From: Gracilariopsis chorda
Taxonomy: Eukaryota; Rhodophyta; Florideophyceae; Gracilariales; Gracilariaceae
Direction: 5' to 3'
Assembly: GCA_003194525.1 (NCBI GenBank)
Contig: NBIV01000189.1
Span: forward strand, 1 to 64,000
Length of the DNA: 64,000 nucleotides
Shown: positions 11,150 to 22,602 of the stretch, piece after piece
Layout of the letters: every line of letters begins with the position of its first letter
How positions within the stretch are numbered: position 1 is the stretch's first letter
The notes under the pieces: generated by a model
What the model was told of the DNA's origin: nothing
Databases searched by the model: none
What the model saw: the letters and a program-made list of their open reading frames with translations, nothing else
Position numbers and translations under genes: made by a program

Positions 11150-11694
11150 GCATAATGGGAATGCACAGCGTACATGAGATTATTTGTGGCTACATCCGGT
11201 GTACAGGCACATCTCATTGTTGCAGACGTGTGGTTGTGTGTGCCAGCATGTGCACGGTACCCAAAGAACTTAGGTTATGGATATGGATGCAGTGTCATGT
11301 GAAGTTGCGCATTATCATGTTTATGATGACGCAAGTTAAGGATTATACAGGGCCGTGACATGCTTGAACATTGTTGTCATTGTTGGTTCACATGCTGTGC
11401 TTCGTTTGCATGTGCTGGAATATGTTATGTATGGTTGTAGTGAACTTTCGTCGGTTTGTGCAACGCTTATTGTTTTATGTTTGAATATGATTGGTAAGAT
11501 TGGGTGTCCGCACTTAGTGGTTAGGGTTTTTCTTGTAGTTGAAGTGCACTCTAGTGGTGCTATATAAGTTGCAGATGTTGCAGATCCAAGTAAATCACCC
11601 AAAGTCTGACAACCTTCACTCTTGTTTTTACTTCCTTCTTTCTTTGACATTTAAGTCGAAGCCCAACTTCATCTATCAACTTCATTTATCAACA
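11150..11694 (+). repeat. LTR-B, 5' LTR of copy A-3 (5' truncated)
   Basis: It is related to the LTR-A copies in layout: a TATA-like gctatataag near 11,560, then ccaagtaaatc, then a pyrimidine-rich tail. It ends …tttatcaaca and is followed by a degenerate primer-binding site and the longest version of the A leader. Its first 200 or so bases are missing or unrecognisable. Confidence 0.65.
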
Positions 11695-12407
11695 AACGTT
11701 TAGGGGCAAGAGCGTCGACATATTGCAGACGTCACTCTTATTTAAATTTCTTATGTTTTACGGTTGCGCATATTGTGGAGACCTAGTTGAAAAGGTGAAA
11801 TTAGGCAAAACGTTCAGGGACTTTTGTCTGGTACACCGACCTGCGCCTGTTCCATTCCTTGTTTTATTGGTTTCAGCGCACAAAGATCGGGCTATTTTAT
11901 CGCAAGAAACGATTAGGAATTAACTGCTGAAAGCATATTGCGCTTATAAGTAACCTTCCTGGGACTTTTCGTACGGTTTGAGCACCCTGCCCTCGAAGTG
12001 CACAGAGTACGGCAGGTCGAAGAAAATCTCACCTTGCACTTTAAGAGAGCATCCAGGGTCCATGAGTCCAACCCTTAGGGTAACGGAGGTAGTCTTGTCT
12101 GTCAGTGCGCTCACGTTTACTAAACATCATCTCTTACTTTCTTTTCCGATTGTGCTTCATTGCTGCTCCTGAGGACACTCCTGGTGTAGGGGACTCGAAC
12201 TCCACCTCTGATTCGCGTACCAGACCCGCCTGGACGCGGGTTGAGACTTGGTAACACGGGCTTTGCTGGCCCCCTTGTTGTTGAGTGTTCAGATTATTGA
12301 ACTCCGGCACTCATTTCGCAGTGTTATCTCAGTTTCAAATTTTGGCTGACTCTTCGATTCAACACTTTCCCTCTTTTGAAAATCGGTTTTTTAGAAGCAT
12401 CAAGTTC
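11695..12407 (+). other. Leader of copia copy A-3
   Basis: This is the fullest copy of the family leader and allows the split leaders at 296-632 and 1441-1723 to be aligned. The primer site has decayed to cgtttaggggcaag. No coding potential is seen. It is interrupted at 12,408 by a reverse LTR-C. Confidence 0.6.
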
Positions 12408-13182
12408 TGCAACAGGTTGAAGCGGCAGGGTAGGGAGGGGCTGGGGAAGCAAAGGAAGTTCGCCAGCTCTTGCTCGGATTTATTTGGCCTTACTAAAATC
12501 ACAATTTGTATAGCACTCCCACTTCTTTTCCGTCGTAACTTTGACTAAAGCGGAAACCTAAACCAGTAGCCAAAGACCCTCAATACTACCAGTCACCATC
12601 TAACATAACATACCCACGCTATAACGAGCCCATGACACCTTACATCAACTGAACACAACAACGCGCCAACACAGCACCATAAGTTATGTGCCCGCACACA
12701 GCCATGACAAAGCACAAATTCATGACAAACAACACAAGCTCACATGCCAACTTTCCAACGCATCTGAACTCAGCCTTGCACGTCAGAGTAATTCACCACA
12801 TCACGTGTACGTGTTAGTGCATCAATTCTTTCATCATAAACCATTTTGTGTACCTGTAAACCTGATGAAAGTGCCCACATTCCTTACCAAAATAACACTG
12901 CTGTACCACATATCCCGTGTGTCCAACAACCATACATAGGTGCCCTGTACACTGTGCAAACTGTACTAGCTTGACACTTGGGTTTGCCAACCTAGCCACC
13001 TGGTGCAATAGCACTTGTACGCACTACAATGCATATTTACATTTGCAGTATCCAATCACAAGCCAGACTCACGTTGAATTTGCACAGTGACGCATAGGTG
13101 CTTTTGCAGAGGCACCCTCCAAAACAGCCCATGCTCCATGGAACATTTGATTTCCAGTGACAGCACATGTACGTCTCCCACA
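12408..13182 (-). repeat. Solo LTR of copia family C, reverse, 775 bp
   Basis: The reverse complement starts TGTGGGAGACGTACATG and matches the 3' LTR of element C at 24,538 along its length; the two are 775 and 776 bp. It lies in the A-3 leader. Flanks are agttc on the left and cgtcc on the right, each one change from agtcc, which is present at the homologous site in copies A-1 and A-2. That fits a decayed 5-bp target duplication. Confidence 0.8.
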
Positions 13183-13240
13183 CGTCCATCACTCTGCTTT
13201 GCAACATATATTCATTTGTGTTTCAGCTCCTTCTTGAAGT

Positions 13241-14280
13241 ATGTCTGACTCCAAATTTGAGACTGAAACGAACTCTGGTGTTAAAATCCCACGCTTTCAT
13301 GGTAAGTGTGATGAGGATTATACACTATGGCTACAGCGATTTCGTGCAGCGTGTCGCATGAAAAGTGTCTTGATAGTAGTGACGTCAACTCTGGATGAGT
13401 CATCGAGTGCCACACTGACCCAAGATTGAACTTCCAGTGCTGCTCCAAGAACTTCCTGACTCATGACAAAACGCGAAAAGGCATGTGCAATCATCATCCG
13501 TGCACTTGGAGATGTCCCTTACGATTTGTCATGGATGTGGATGATTATCCTGGCTAGATGCTAAAACTATTGGATGCACGTTATGTATCCAATCGAATGG
13601 TATCTCGTATCGCTGTACAGACTGAACTGTTCCGAATGTCGTATAATGGCCAAAATATGTCGAAATATGTGACCCAGTTTGCCACGTTTTTCTCACAATG
13701 GGACCGAATGGGGAAGGACTCTGCAATTCCAGAGTGACATAAGCCTCCAATGCTGTTGGCATCTATCGACCCCAACTGCTAAGTAGGCTCAATTGCTGCA
13801 GCACTTCGAAGAAAGTAAAACTTGGAACTAACGTGAGACTATGTGTCAACTACTTTGATTGACGAGTACAACGCTCATCAATTTGGCTCTGCCAGTTTCA
13901 GTCGGGGTCCTAACCGGAAAAAAAAACCAAGGTAAGGGCAACGGCCGTGAATTTGGACCTAACAAAAGTTCAAATTGGGACGAAAATGATTGTAACGCAT
14001 CAGATTCCAACTCTACTTTTGAGTCCATTGGGCGTGCTTATGATGTTGCCAGTAAAAACTGTTATCATTGCACCTCCTGCGACCACGACGGTCATACCCA
14101 GGACCGATGCCACATGACCCCTGGCAATCCGGACAACCGTTTACCGAAAATCATGCTGGACTAACTCAAAGCTAGTTCTGCTGACAATTCCAAACCCTCT
14201 GGGAAAGTCGCAAGAAGAGCATTCAAGATTGAGATCGCCAGATTGGGTCTCGAGACGTCTATAGTGATCCCATATGCGTG
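13241..14280 (+). pseudogene. Copia-A gag (copy A-3)
   Basis: It starts with ATG in MSDSKFETE, the best preserved gag start of the family, and continues KIPRFHGKCDEDYTLW. Many stops and shifts follow (the first near 13,427). The C-terminal part at 13,859-14,164 keeps an intact CCHC zinc knuckle, CTSCDHDGHTQDRC, used by this family to bind RNA. The gene is dead, but it supplies the start codon and fourth knuckle Cys lost in copy A-2. Confidence 0.8.
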
Positions 14281-14977
14281 CAATGGATTTTAAATCTATG
14301 AAGGCAGTGGAGCCACCTTCCATTTTCTTTGTTCTTCATCTTCGTTTGGACCCAACACATTGGTTGATGTATTTCAGAGCTCTATTGAGCTTGCTGACAA
14401 CACTAAGGTCATTGCCATTCACAAGGACATGTTTTACTGCCCTTCTTCGAGGCTAACCTGCGATTGACAGATGTGCTGCTCGTACCAGATCTTGGATACA
14501 ACCTGGTGTATGTTGGTCGTGTGGCCGATAAAGCCATTAAATCGATGTTATGTGCTAGTGACGTTGGCTCTTCACACGAAAAAGGGTTCGAAATTGGATG
14601 TGGTGAACAAGACATGAGCTCTACGCTGTACACACCACCACGTCCAATCGACCATATCGATCACGGAACGCTCCTATCTGCCAAAGACTTGGACCTTACA
14701 ATGGAGTGGCACCGCCGAATTGCACATATGAACCCACGACACATTCAAAAGGTACACGAGCAAGTCCATATAGTCCGAAAGTGAAAGCAGATGGAGAAGG
14801 TATGTCGGCTGTGTCGACTGGGCAAGGCGCATAAACTTCCGTTCTTAAAAACGTTCAAGCCAGGAAACGAGTTTGGACACATTGTGCACTCGGACATGCT
14901 TGGTCCTTTGCTCCCATCGATTCCTGATCGTTTTCAATAGGCGTCTGCGCACACCGATGACTGGTCCCGATATGCTC
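14281..14977 (+). pseudogene. Copia-A protease, GAG-pre-integrase and integrase start (copy A-3)
   Basis: Degenerate protease (GSGATFHF, so the catalytic Asp of DSGA is lost) is followed, after a frame change near 14,455, by LTDVLLVPDLGYNLVYVG, the pre-integrase box WHRRIAHMN, the pair CRLCRLGKAH and VHSDMLGPL. A TAG sits at 14,938-14,940, then ASAHTDDWSRYAL ends at the insertion of a minus-strand element at 14,978. The remainder of this copy is not found beyond the insertion. Confidence 0.75.
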
Positions 14978-15706
14978 TGTGACGCAACTCACGCTGGTTA
15001 TAAAAAGAAAGGAAGAAAAGGGAGGAAGAAGAAACAAGAAAGTAAAACAAGGAAGGTTGTTAGCCTTAGTCGACCAGTTTACTCGAGACCGAGCAAAGCC
15101 ACCTTACATATACCCTACCGCACGCACTTCACCATCTTCACAGCAAGCGACAGTGGCAGTTGCGCCACTACACTACACGTTCTTCGTGTTTGCTGGTGTA
15201 CACGAAGAGGGCGCACAATCTAGAGTGTCACATTTTCAAATAACTGAATTAATCAATGCAGCAAATCCATTGCCAGTTCCTTGATCTGCAACCGGCTCTA
15301 ATGAATCAAGAATTTCCATCCTGGCACTCCAACCTCTCAGTGCAGCCCACAAACGCACATTGTCCCAAATCGCGCAATACAGCTCCTATTTGCATTTTTA
15401 GCATTGAAGCACAACCGTCTACTGCGCACACGCTTGGAACAAACACATCACTCCACTTGTGTATGTCCACAATTCAGTACCAGACACTCCATACAACATA
15501 ACAATTGTGCGCCATACAATGGATTAAGAGTATCGCAGTAGCCAATCACATTGCCGTTTCAATTTGGGTTTGAGCAGAGGCGCATATGCGCTTTTGGAGC
15601 GAGGGGCTCCAGAAGTGCCCATCGTCCCCTGGAGAATCGATTTTGAAACAAATTGACGCCTTCTGGGGGGTTTGGTCTGTCATTCGACCACTTCCAGACT
15701 TCAGCA
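14978..15706 (-). repeat. 3' LTR of a minus-strand copia-A-like element (A2), 729 bp
   Basis: In reverse complement it starts TGCTGAAGTCTGGAAGTGG after a purine-rich tract (aggagg) and ends …GCGTCACA. It shares the gagtagccaatca/tttgggtttgag region and a tail like LTR-A but is clearly diverged. It lies just past the RNase H end of the A2 pol, as expected for a 3' LTR. Confidence 0.7.
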
Positions 15707-15712
15707 CTCCTC

Positions 15713-16797
15713 CTAGAGTTCCTGTCCAACATACATCCATTTGAGAATTGCATTAACACTCATACGTTCTAATGGCTTGGTAGGTGCATCGGCATCGTTC
15801 AGCTCACTTGGGAAGTATTGAAAACTAATCACATTGTATCTTATGAGATCTCTGATAAAGTGAACCTTTACATCAGTGTGCTTAGCACGACTAGAAGGAC
15901 ACCTTTCAGCCCCAGCCCACTCCAATGCGCACTGGTGGTCAGAGTGCAGAGGAACCAGAGTTTTCACGTTGAAGCCGCATTGCCGTAGCACACGAGCAAC
16001 CCATACCACTTCCTGTACAGCCAACGTCGGAGCATAGTACTCCGTCTCGCCAGTTGATAGCGCAAATGACGCTTGTTTTGTACCATCATACCAGCAAGTT
16101 GCTGACCCACGTGTAACAATATACCCGGGCATCAACTTCCAACTCCTAGTGTCTCCAGCGCAGTCAGGGTCTACAAAAACCATGCAGATCTACAAATCCA
16201 AGCCTGTAGCATAGCACATGCTGCCGCGTACCACACAGGTACCTGAGCCCACGCTTCAATGCTTTGTGACCCCAAGCGGTAGGAGTACTCTGAAAACAGG
16301 CCAGAATGAGCACTGGACTGGGTATATCCACCCTAGTACGTAGTGCGAAGTAAAGCAGAGACCCGACCATCTGCTGGTACAACTGCACATCCATTCGTGA
16401 TTTGTTCTCCTCCGTTGTTACCGATGTGAGGAAGTACTCCAGAATAGGGCGTGGTACTGGCTTAGCGTTCTGGAAACCAAATCGTCGAACTATACCTACA
16501 ATATACAGCGACTGTCTCAGCTTAACACCAAGAAGCTGTCCAGCTGTACCTATCTTCCATGACAACTCCACGCCAAAAAGCAGACTGATTCCGTTTTCAA
16601 TGCGAATCTCATAGAGTGCTTTATGCTCCTCCAATCCCGTAGTCCGTTGCTCCATTGTTGGCGTGAACACCAGAATGTCGTCCACGAATACGAGTATTCA
16701 ACCATACATGCCATCTCCAGCTTTTGTCTGAATGCGCACGCTGCGCTGGATAGTTCATCAAAACGCAACCTCTACATATCTGCTTTGAACTTGTGTT
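15713..16797 (-). pseudogene. Copia-A2 RNase H and C-terminal half of reverse transcriptase
   Basis: Read on the minus strand, the RT catalytic motif (VDDILVF) is near 16,685. It is followed by the RT connection (LLGVKLRQSLYIVGIVRRF…MVGSLLYFALRTRVDI) and RNase H. The RNase H motifs are FVDPDCAGD, ALSTGETEYYAPTLAVQE, SDHQCALEW, SRAKHTDVKVHFIRDLI and DADAPTKPLE. These enzymes copy element RNA into DNA and remove the RNA strand. RT and RNase H are in different frames around 16,170, so at least one frameshift is present. A solo LTR cuts the RT at 16,798. Confidence 0.85.
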
Positions 16798-17449
16798 TGT
16801 TAGAATTAGTTATTATTTACTATTATTTGAATATAGTTGGCATTAGCATCAGTTCTAACGTGCACAACCCAGCTTTTTTTGTTCTACACGATCTCCTGGT
16901 GAGACTGGTTACCCATTTGCGATGACAAACTGGCCTTGAAGCCGAGTTCACCTCTTCGTGACACTCTGTTAATATGACATGAAAACATGTTCATGTCAGA
17001 GAAGTCTTTGCTTATCACGCGGACGTACTGGCTCCAAAGTACACGTGACCTACTACTCATATCGATGACAGACACATCAGACGGTACAACACGGATCGAA
17101 CGGCCATGAATAACTCCCGAGGGAGTCGTGCCAAGTCATCACTGGCCCCCTGGGTCCATGGCAGATCACCAAGAACTTGTCTGATGACAAGTCATTAGCA
17201 TTGATGGAATTTTCCAAGTCATCAAACGACTAGATCAGGCAGTGAGCCCGGTAAACCAGTCGCGTACGGAGGCCAGCACGAACACCAAGCATCATACCGT
17301 TTAACCCGGACGAATTGTCATCGGCTAGTGGTACTGCTAGAACTAGACTAGAAACTCTATATAAACCCCGACGGATGTTCCGAACTTCTAACTTGGAACT
17401 TCACCATCGACTTCCAACCATTTCAACCACTGCAACTCTTTTCCTAACA
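16798..17449 (+). repeat. Solo LTR of an unrelated family (LTR-D), 652 bp
   Basis: Its ends are perfect inverted TGTTAG…CTAACA. A TATA-like ctatataaa lies near 17,358, about 90 bp before the end, giving plus orientation. It splits the A2 RT: YGLK is read just above it and a FKADM/RFDELSS segment just below. No other copy is in the window. A 5-bp duplication is not clean (gtgtt and gtttg). Confidence 0.75.
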
Positions 17450-17960
17450 GTTTGTCATGCTAGATGAGGCTATTTCAAACCGTACATAGCCTTGAGTACC
17501 TTGTAGAACTTTGCGGTCAAACCAAGACCACCACGCGGCAACATCACCCACACGTCGTCTTTAAGCTCAACGTTGAGAAATGCAGTCTTAACATCCATTT
17601 GAGCCACATACATCTGAATAAAAAGTGCAACGTACAGGAAAACATGCGGACCAGACTGAATGGGACTACTGGCGCATATGTATCCATGTAGTTCTGCCCG
17701 TATGTCTGGTGATTGCCACCAGCCACAACACTAGCCTTGAATCTATCAACCGATCCTTTGGCATCGTACTTGACGTTTAAGATGACATGAGTGGGAAGAG
17801 GCTGAGAGGCAGGTGATTCATCCTCCTCCCAAGTGTTCTTCTCCTCCAGACATGTTATTTCTTCATCAATGGCATTCTCCCAAAGGCTCTACTAGAGTGG
17901 TGTGGCAGACAGTGCTTCGCCCAGAGTAGGTTCATCACTGTTGGTAATATCCATTTGTGA
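17450..17960 (-). pseudogene. Copia-A2 reverse transcriptase, N-terminal half
   Basis: Minus-strand pieces read TYAPVVPFSLVRMF, then after a frame change MDVKTAFLNVELKDDVW and MYGLK, typical of a copia RT fingers/palm region. Several frame breaks are present. It continues across LTR-D into 16,797. Confidence 0.75.
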
Positions 17961-17974
17961 TGTTGCACTATCGG

Positions 17975-18568
17975 TCATGTACCACCATTTAGCTGGTGCA
18001 CGTCATGTATGGCGAGAATAACATGGTTCTGGTTCAGACTCCGGTAACACATCAGTATCGGCAGTAGTTTATCTAACACTTGGGGGATTCTTAACACCAC
18101 TGTCTGGTTCCGAATCATCATCAGAGGTATTCTCGCTATCATTTGGATGCTTGGTACAGCTTTCAGTACTCTGTGCTGTTGGTATAGGAGTGGACTCAAT
18201 AGGTTCCATATCACTCTCAGTGTCGAATGAATTGTTCACAGAAACCATCTTACTACTCTCAGTATCAATGTCAGAGTGATATGCGCATTCATTAGTATCA
18301 TCTGATGCACCTTCATCACTCATAACATGTTCCAGATATGGTGCAACAGGGGAATTGGACTCGATAAATGTCACATGCCGAGACTTTAAAATGCATGGAA
18401 TCTCATCACTATCATTGACTAAAACATCATAAAAACCATGCTCAATAGTCTGCAAGTACACTCCCTCAAGTGCCTGAGACTAGAAAGTGGTATCCGGTTT
18501 CATCGTAAGAACGAACGCAGCACACCCAAACACTTTGAGATGCTTCAGTGATGGTTTTGAACCAGTTA
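17975..18568 (-). pseudogene. Copia-A2 post-integrase segment and acidic linker
   Basis: The minus strand reads FGCAAFVLTMKPDT, then ALEGVYLQTIEHGFYDVL, then a Ser/Asp/Glu-rich linker (18,069-18,461) before RT. The same block occurs at 6600-6738 and 25,752-26,036, marking it as a family feature. One stop separates FGCAA and ALEGVY. Confidence 0.7.
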
Positions 18569-19179
18569 TCAAAATGTAAGGGATGCTTCCAGTTGCTGAC
18601 AAACTCTATTGCAAACATGTATGGCGTGTGTTAACGCATATGGACCTAAGTACTCTGATAGACGTGCCTGTATGAGCAAAACTCGAGCAGCCTCGTCCAT
18701 AGTGCCATTTATGCGCTCGGTTATTGCATTATGTTTCGGAGTGTACGGAGGAGAGAAAGAAGTGTCTTGAAGATCGTTGGCAGGGTTCAGCTGCAACGCA
18801 ATATACTCTTCGGCATTACATGAGTGCACTTTTGCAATGCCCACTCCTCCAAGCTGCTGGAACTTGTGCTCAACTGCCCTCGAATACAACAGCAATTTCA
18901 CTTTTATGGTTAATGTAGCCTGAGAGTGCATACCTTGAATGCTCGTCAAGGAAGGTAGAGGCATAGTGAGACCTTTGTGGGAATGACGGTAAAAGGGATC
19001 CTGTCGGAATGTAACACCTCACCTACGCCTGATGCCCGGTCATACTTGCCAGGAAAAGCAAGTTTATGCACCTTACCAAGCATACAAGGGCGGCATATCT
19101 CCTCCATCTCCGACATCTTCGGCACACCTTTAGCATGTTTTTAAAGTGACCGGAGGTCACGCGCATTGATGTGGGCAAG
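18569..19179 (-). pseudogene. Copia-A2 integrase core
   Basis: The minus strand reads VHSCNAEEYIALQLNP…YTPKHNAITERINGTMDEAARVLL, the second half of the integrase catalytic core that joins element DNA to the chromosome. The Glu of the triad is present in ITERIN. The expected Asp-Asn-Gly around the second acidic residue reads CNAEEY, so that Asp is lost. Confidence 0.75.
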
Positions 19180-19700
19180 TCACGTATGCCATAGATTATC
19201 AATAATGGCCTCCAATATCTTCATGCAATGATCTCCACTAGTTTGCGACGATGGTGAGGCTGGGTAGGTACACTGCAATATCGGATCGGGTAAGGTGCAC
19301 AACCCCGAACGTCGGTAGCGATGGGCACTGGAGAATACAAACTCATTGTCCAAGGTGAGACGAACTTCACTTGAGCGAAAGAAGGATTCAGTGCCCTTGT
19401 CCGCCATGCATTCTACGGACACCAAATTGTATTCCGGTTCTGGAGCAAACAGTAAATCAGTCAATTATACGTTTGCGTACTCAAATGGCAATACTATGTC
19501 GCCCCGCTGCGTTGCAAATACTTCAGTGTTGTCGGCAAGGATGATGGTTTGAGTTTCTACATGTTGCAGCGATTTGAAAATAAACGCAAACACCGAATGG
19601 AAGAAGTGTGATGTAGCACCACTATCGGCATAGGTCTCCATATCGTGACTGGTGGGAGGTATCATAAGACTTTTCCAGTGCCATACCACATAATTCAATC
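19180..19700 (-). pseudogene. Copia-A2 protease and GAG-pre-integrase
   Basis: The protease has an intact METYADSGATSHFF motif and ILADNTEVFATQRGDIVLPF. After a stop or shift near 19,465 it continues LLFAPEPEYNLVSV and on to a degenerate pre-integrase end (NLWHT, stop). The reading order gag, protease, integrase, RT, RNase H runs from high to low coordinate, giving Ty1/copia order. Confidence 0.75.
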
Positions 19701-20055
19701 CTTGATGAACTAACAGCCGGCTTATTGGAAGACTTGGACGCCCCAGATTTGCTCGTTGAAATAACGTTAAGCTTATCCAGGGTGCTTTTCGATAAGTTAT
19801 TATCCGGGTTATTGGGATTCACATAGCATCTGTTGTTTGTGTGACCATCACGATCACAGAATTCACAGTGAGACGACCGGTTCCTGGGCACCACATATGC
19901 TCTACCAGCTGTACTTGGCCGATCATCAGAGTCACTTCTGTCCCTGGCGTAATGCACTGGTGCGAGTATTTATCCCTTCGTGCTGAGCCTGACCGTGTGT
20001 CTGAAAACTTGGGCTGTTTTGAAGGTATTCCATAACAAGCGTTTGATCCGTGCAT
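19701..20055 (-). pseudogene. Copia-A2 gag C-terminal part with zinc knuckle
   Basis: The minus strand holds a complete CCHC knuckle, CEFCDRDGHTNNRC, and the following PNNPDNNLSKSTLDKL seen in the other A copies. The segment above it (…KQPKFSDTRSGSARRDKY) is in another frame. The N-terminal part of gag, leader and 5' LTR are missing because family C sequence begins near 20,060. Confidence 0.75.
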
Positions 20056-20507
20056 CTGACCTTCGGGCGTTTGTACGACGAGGCGAGGTGGCTTAAGCTG
20101 ACCTCCTTCTCAGGATCAGGCTACGTGTGACCTATTTTGGTTGCACGTTAGTAGCGTACTTTGGATACCAGAGTGACTTTAGTCTCGAGGACGCGCAAGA
20201 TCTTGCAAGAGACCAGAGAGGGTATATTGGTGAAGGCGTATCTTTGGTCATGAGCAATTCCCTTAACGTCTCGTAAAGAGCATGGCGTCTTCTTTTGAGA
20301 CGCAGAAAGAGGTAGACAGAAGAAGTCTTTGCCTACCCGGAGGGTCTCCGGCGGCCAGGGGTACGACTTCTTAGGGTAGCCGAAATAGAATTCTCTGCCA
20401 GTGTGCCTGACTTTGAAGTTTTCATTTCTTTGGTTTTGTTTGTTACTATTGTTGTTGGTGACTGTCTGTTGTCGAAATTGTGCCTTTTTGTTCATTTTCA
20501 CCTACAA
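20056..20507 (+). other. Leader of copia element C (5' LTR missing)
   Basis: This stretch precedes the C gag ATG and has no coding frame. The 776-bp LTR-C expected at its 5' end is absent, so the 5' end of element C and part of the A2 gag were lost at about 20,060. A possible primer site near 20,162 (ttggataccagag) is too weak to call. Confidence 0.5.
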
Positions 20508-21320
20508 TGGACTCGTTCGGTTGCATCAAGATCGAGAAGTTGGAAGAGGATAACTTACACGTATGGAAGCAACACGTTGAGTTGCTTCTGGCGCTCAAAG
20601 ACCTCGATGACTATCTCGAAACAACCAAACCGACGGATGATGACGAGCTGTCAGAATGGAAGAAGAAAGATGCCAAACTACAGCTGTGATTGGTCTGACG
20701 ATCAGTGATGAGCATTTGAATCAAGTTAGAGACACCGACAATGCTGTAGAAATGTGGAAAGCCATATGCGACGTGTTCCAGTGCCAGAAGATGCTCAACC
20801 GAATTAGTGCATGACGTTCGTTCTATACCGCCAAGATGCAGGATGACGAGAAAGTGTTACAGTTAATCAATCGAATACGTCATCTTGCATCAGATCTTGA
20901 GAGTATGAATGTCACGGTTGAGAAGGAAAATGTTGCTATGGCTATCTTATTTGCACTACCGGAACGATTTGAGCACGTCACCGTTGCCAATGACAATACA
21001 ATTGGTGACTGCCAACACGGACTGAAGTTTTTGAACAGTTGTTTGCTGCAAGAAGAGCAGCGAACGCATGACCGTGCAAAGAAAGAGTCTGGTAGTGACG
21101 AAGTTTTCGTTGGCAGAGAGTCTCGGAGGAAGTCCGTTGTGTGCTACTAATGTGGAAAGAAGGGTGATATCCCAAGCAACTGTTTTAAGAAACAGCGTGC
21201 TGAGGCCAACAAAGGACAAGATGCTGCTGCCCATCCAAGTGCGCACACGGTTCTTGGAAACGACGACGGTGCAGGCTGCAGTGATTCTGACTACGTGTGT
21301 CTCACTGCCAGTGGTTACAA
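20508..21320 (+). pseudogene. Copia-C gag
   Basis: The ATG at 20,508 gives MDSFGCIKIEKLEEDN, then a typical copia gag with LLALKDLDDYLE, VMAILFALPERFEHV-like text and LLQEEQRTHD. In-frame stops occur at 20,686-20,688 and near 20,812, and inside the zinc knuckle (CY-stop-CGKKGDIPSNC, which also has Asp for His). It is not functional. Its sequence is unrelated to family A gag beyond general layout. Confidence 0.8.
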
Positions 21321-21825
21321 CGAGCCAACCAACACTGACTGGATCACTGACTCTGGAGAAACTGCGCACATGACTTATGATGACTCCATCTTTGGAAAAC
21401 ACGAGAGCAAAAAGTCGTCTGGTGTTGACATCGGTAATTATTCCAAGTTAAAGTCACGTGGCGATGGCAGTGTCAACATTGATCTTGCTGTTGAAGTGCA
21501 AAACCTTGAAGGCCGGTAGAGCAATGTAATGTATGTACCGAGCTTGAAGTACCATCTGCTCGCAGTATCGTCGATGTGAGACTAGGGTGCTACTGTGGTG
21601 TTCGACAAGCACGAGGTCTGGGTGTATAAGGGCTTCACGCTGTTCGCAAAAGGGCGTCACATTAAAGGCCTGTACTACCTCTACACTGCAATTGACCTAC
21701 CGAAACAATCGAACAGCGCACTAGTGTCGGACTTGTCACTATTGCATCAACGAATGGCTCATATAAATGTTGATGCATCAAGCACATGGCTCATAATGGC
21801 GTTGTGGCGGGTCTAAATGTAGATA
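21321..21825 (+). pseudogene. Copia-C protease and GAG-pre-integrase
   Basis: The protease motif reads WITDSGETAHMTYD (Glu in place of the usual Ala). The frame continues to VQNLEGR and a TAG at about 21,517, then MYVPSLKYHLLAVSS, and the pre-integrase box LSLLHQRMAHIN. Two or more stops are present. Confidence 0.75.
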
Positions 21826-22600
21826 TGAATCAATCGATTGATGTGTCTGACTCCTGTGTTTTGGGCAAGTATACCTGCACCCCCATTCCCAAGCAGGGGG
21901 GGAGCGGACTAAGGCACCATTGGAACTCGTGCACTCTTATATGTTTGGTCCAATACTGGTTGTTTCCTTCGGAGGCTCGCGTTAATTTGTCACATTCATT
22001 GATGATCTCTCACGTTTTTGCTTCGTGTAAATGCTCAAGACAAAAGATGAGGTGTTGCGAATGTTTGTAAAATGGCTCATGTTTGTCAAAAACCAGACCG
22101 AAGCGCATGTGAAGACAATAATTGCGCGCGAATGTGTATTGCATGCGTTACGCACAGAAAAAGCCGGTGAATATTTATAACACAAGTTTACACACGAACT
22201 TGAATGCCATGGTATTGAAAATCAGCGCATGGTGCCTTACAATCCACACCAGAATGCTGTTGCAGAATGCTTTAACCGAACACTCATGGACTTGGTGAGG
22301 TCAGTATTGCATTACAAGAATTTCCCTAAACGTTTCTGGGCAGAGGCACTGATCGTTGCAGTGTACGTGCGCGATAGAGTGACATACAAGCCCCTCCAAA
22401 ATAACGTAACATCATTTGAGTTTTGAAGTGGACAAAAGGCTGACTTGAGCAATCTGCTTTTGTTTGGTAGTCAGTGCTGCAACAAAGTAGTGGAACACAA
22501 GCTGAAGAAGCTAGAGCAACCTGCAGTAAAGGCGACCTTCATTGGCTACACATCTGGCTGGCATTGATTCAAATGTGGAATTATCAGTGAAATAAGGTAC
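21826..22600 (+). pseudogene. Copia-C integrase
   Basis: Pieces in several frames read CVLGKYT, FVTFIDDLSRF (first acidic residue), RTEKAGEYL (where RSDNGGEY is usual, so the second Asp is lost), and NPHQNAVAECFNRTLMDLVRSVL (the third acidic residue present). A post-integrase segment follows (KADLSNLLLFGS…ATFIGYTSGWH). Confidence 0.75.
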
Positions 22601-22602
22601 TT

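Noticed and set aside
20162..20175. Primer-binding site for element C (ttggataccagag)
   Set aside because: It only partly resembles the complement of an initiator tRNA end, and the LTR that should precede it is missing.
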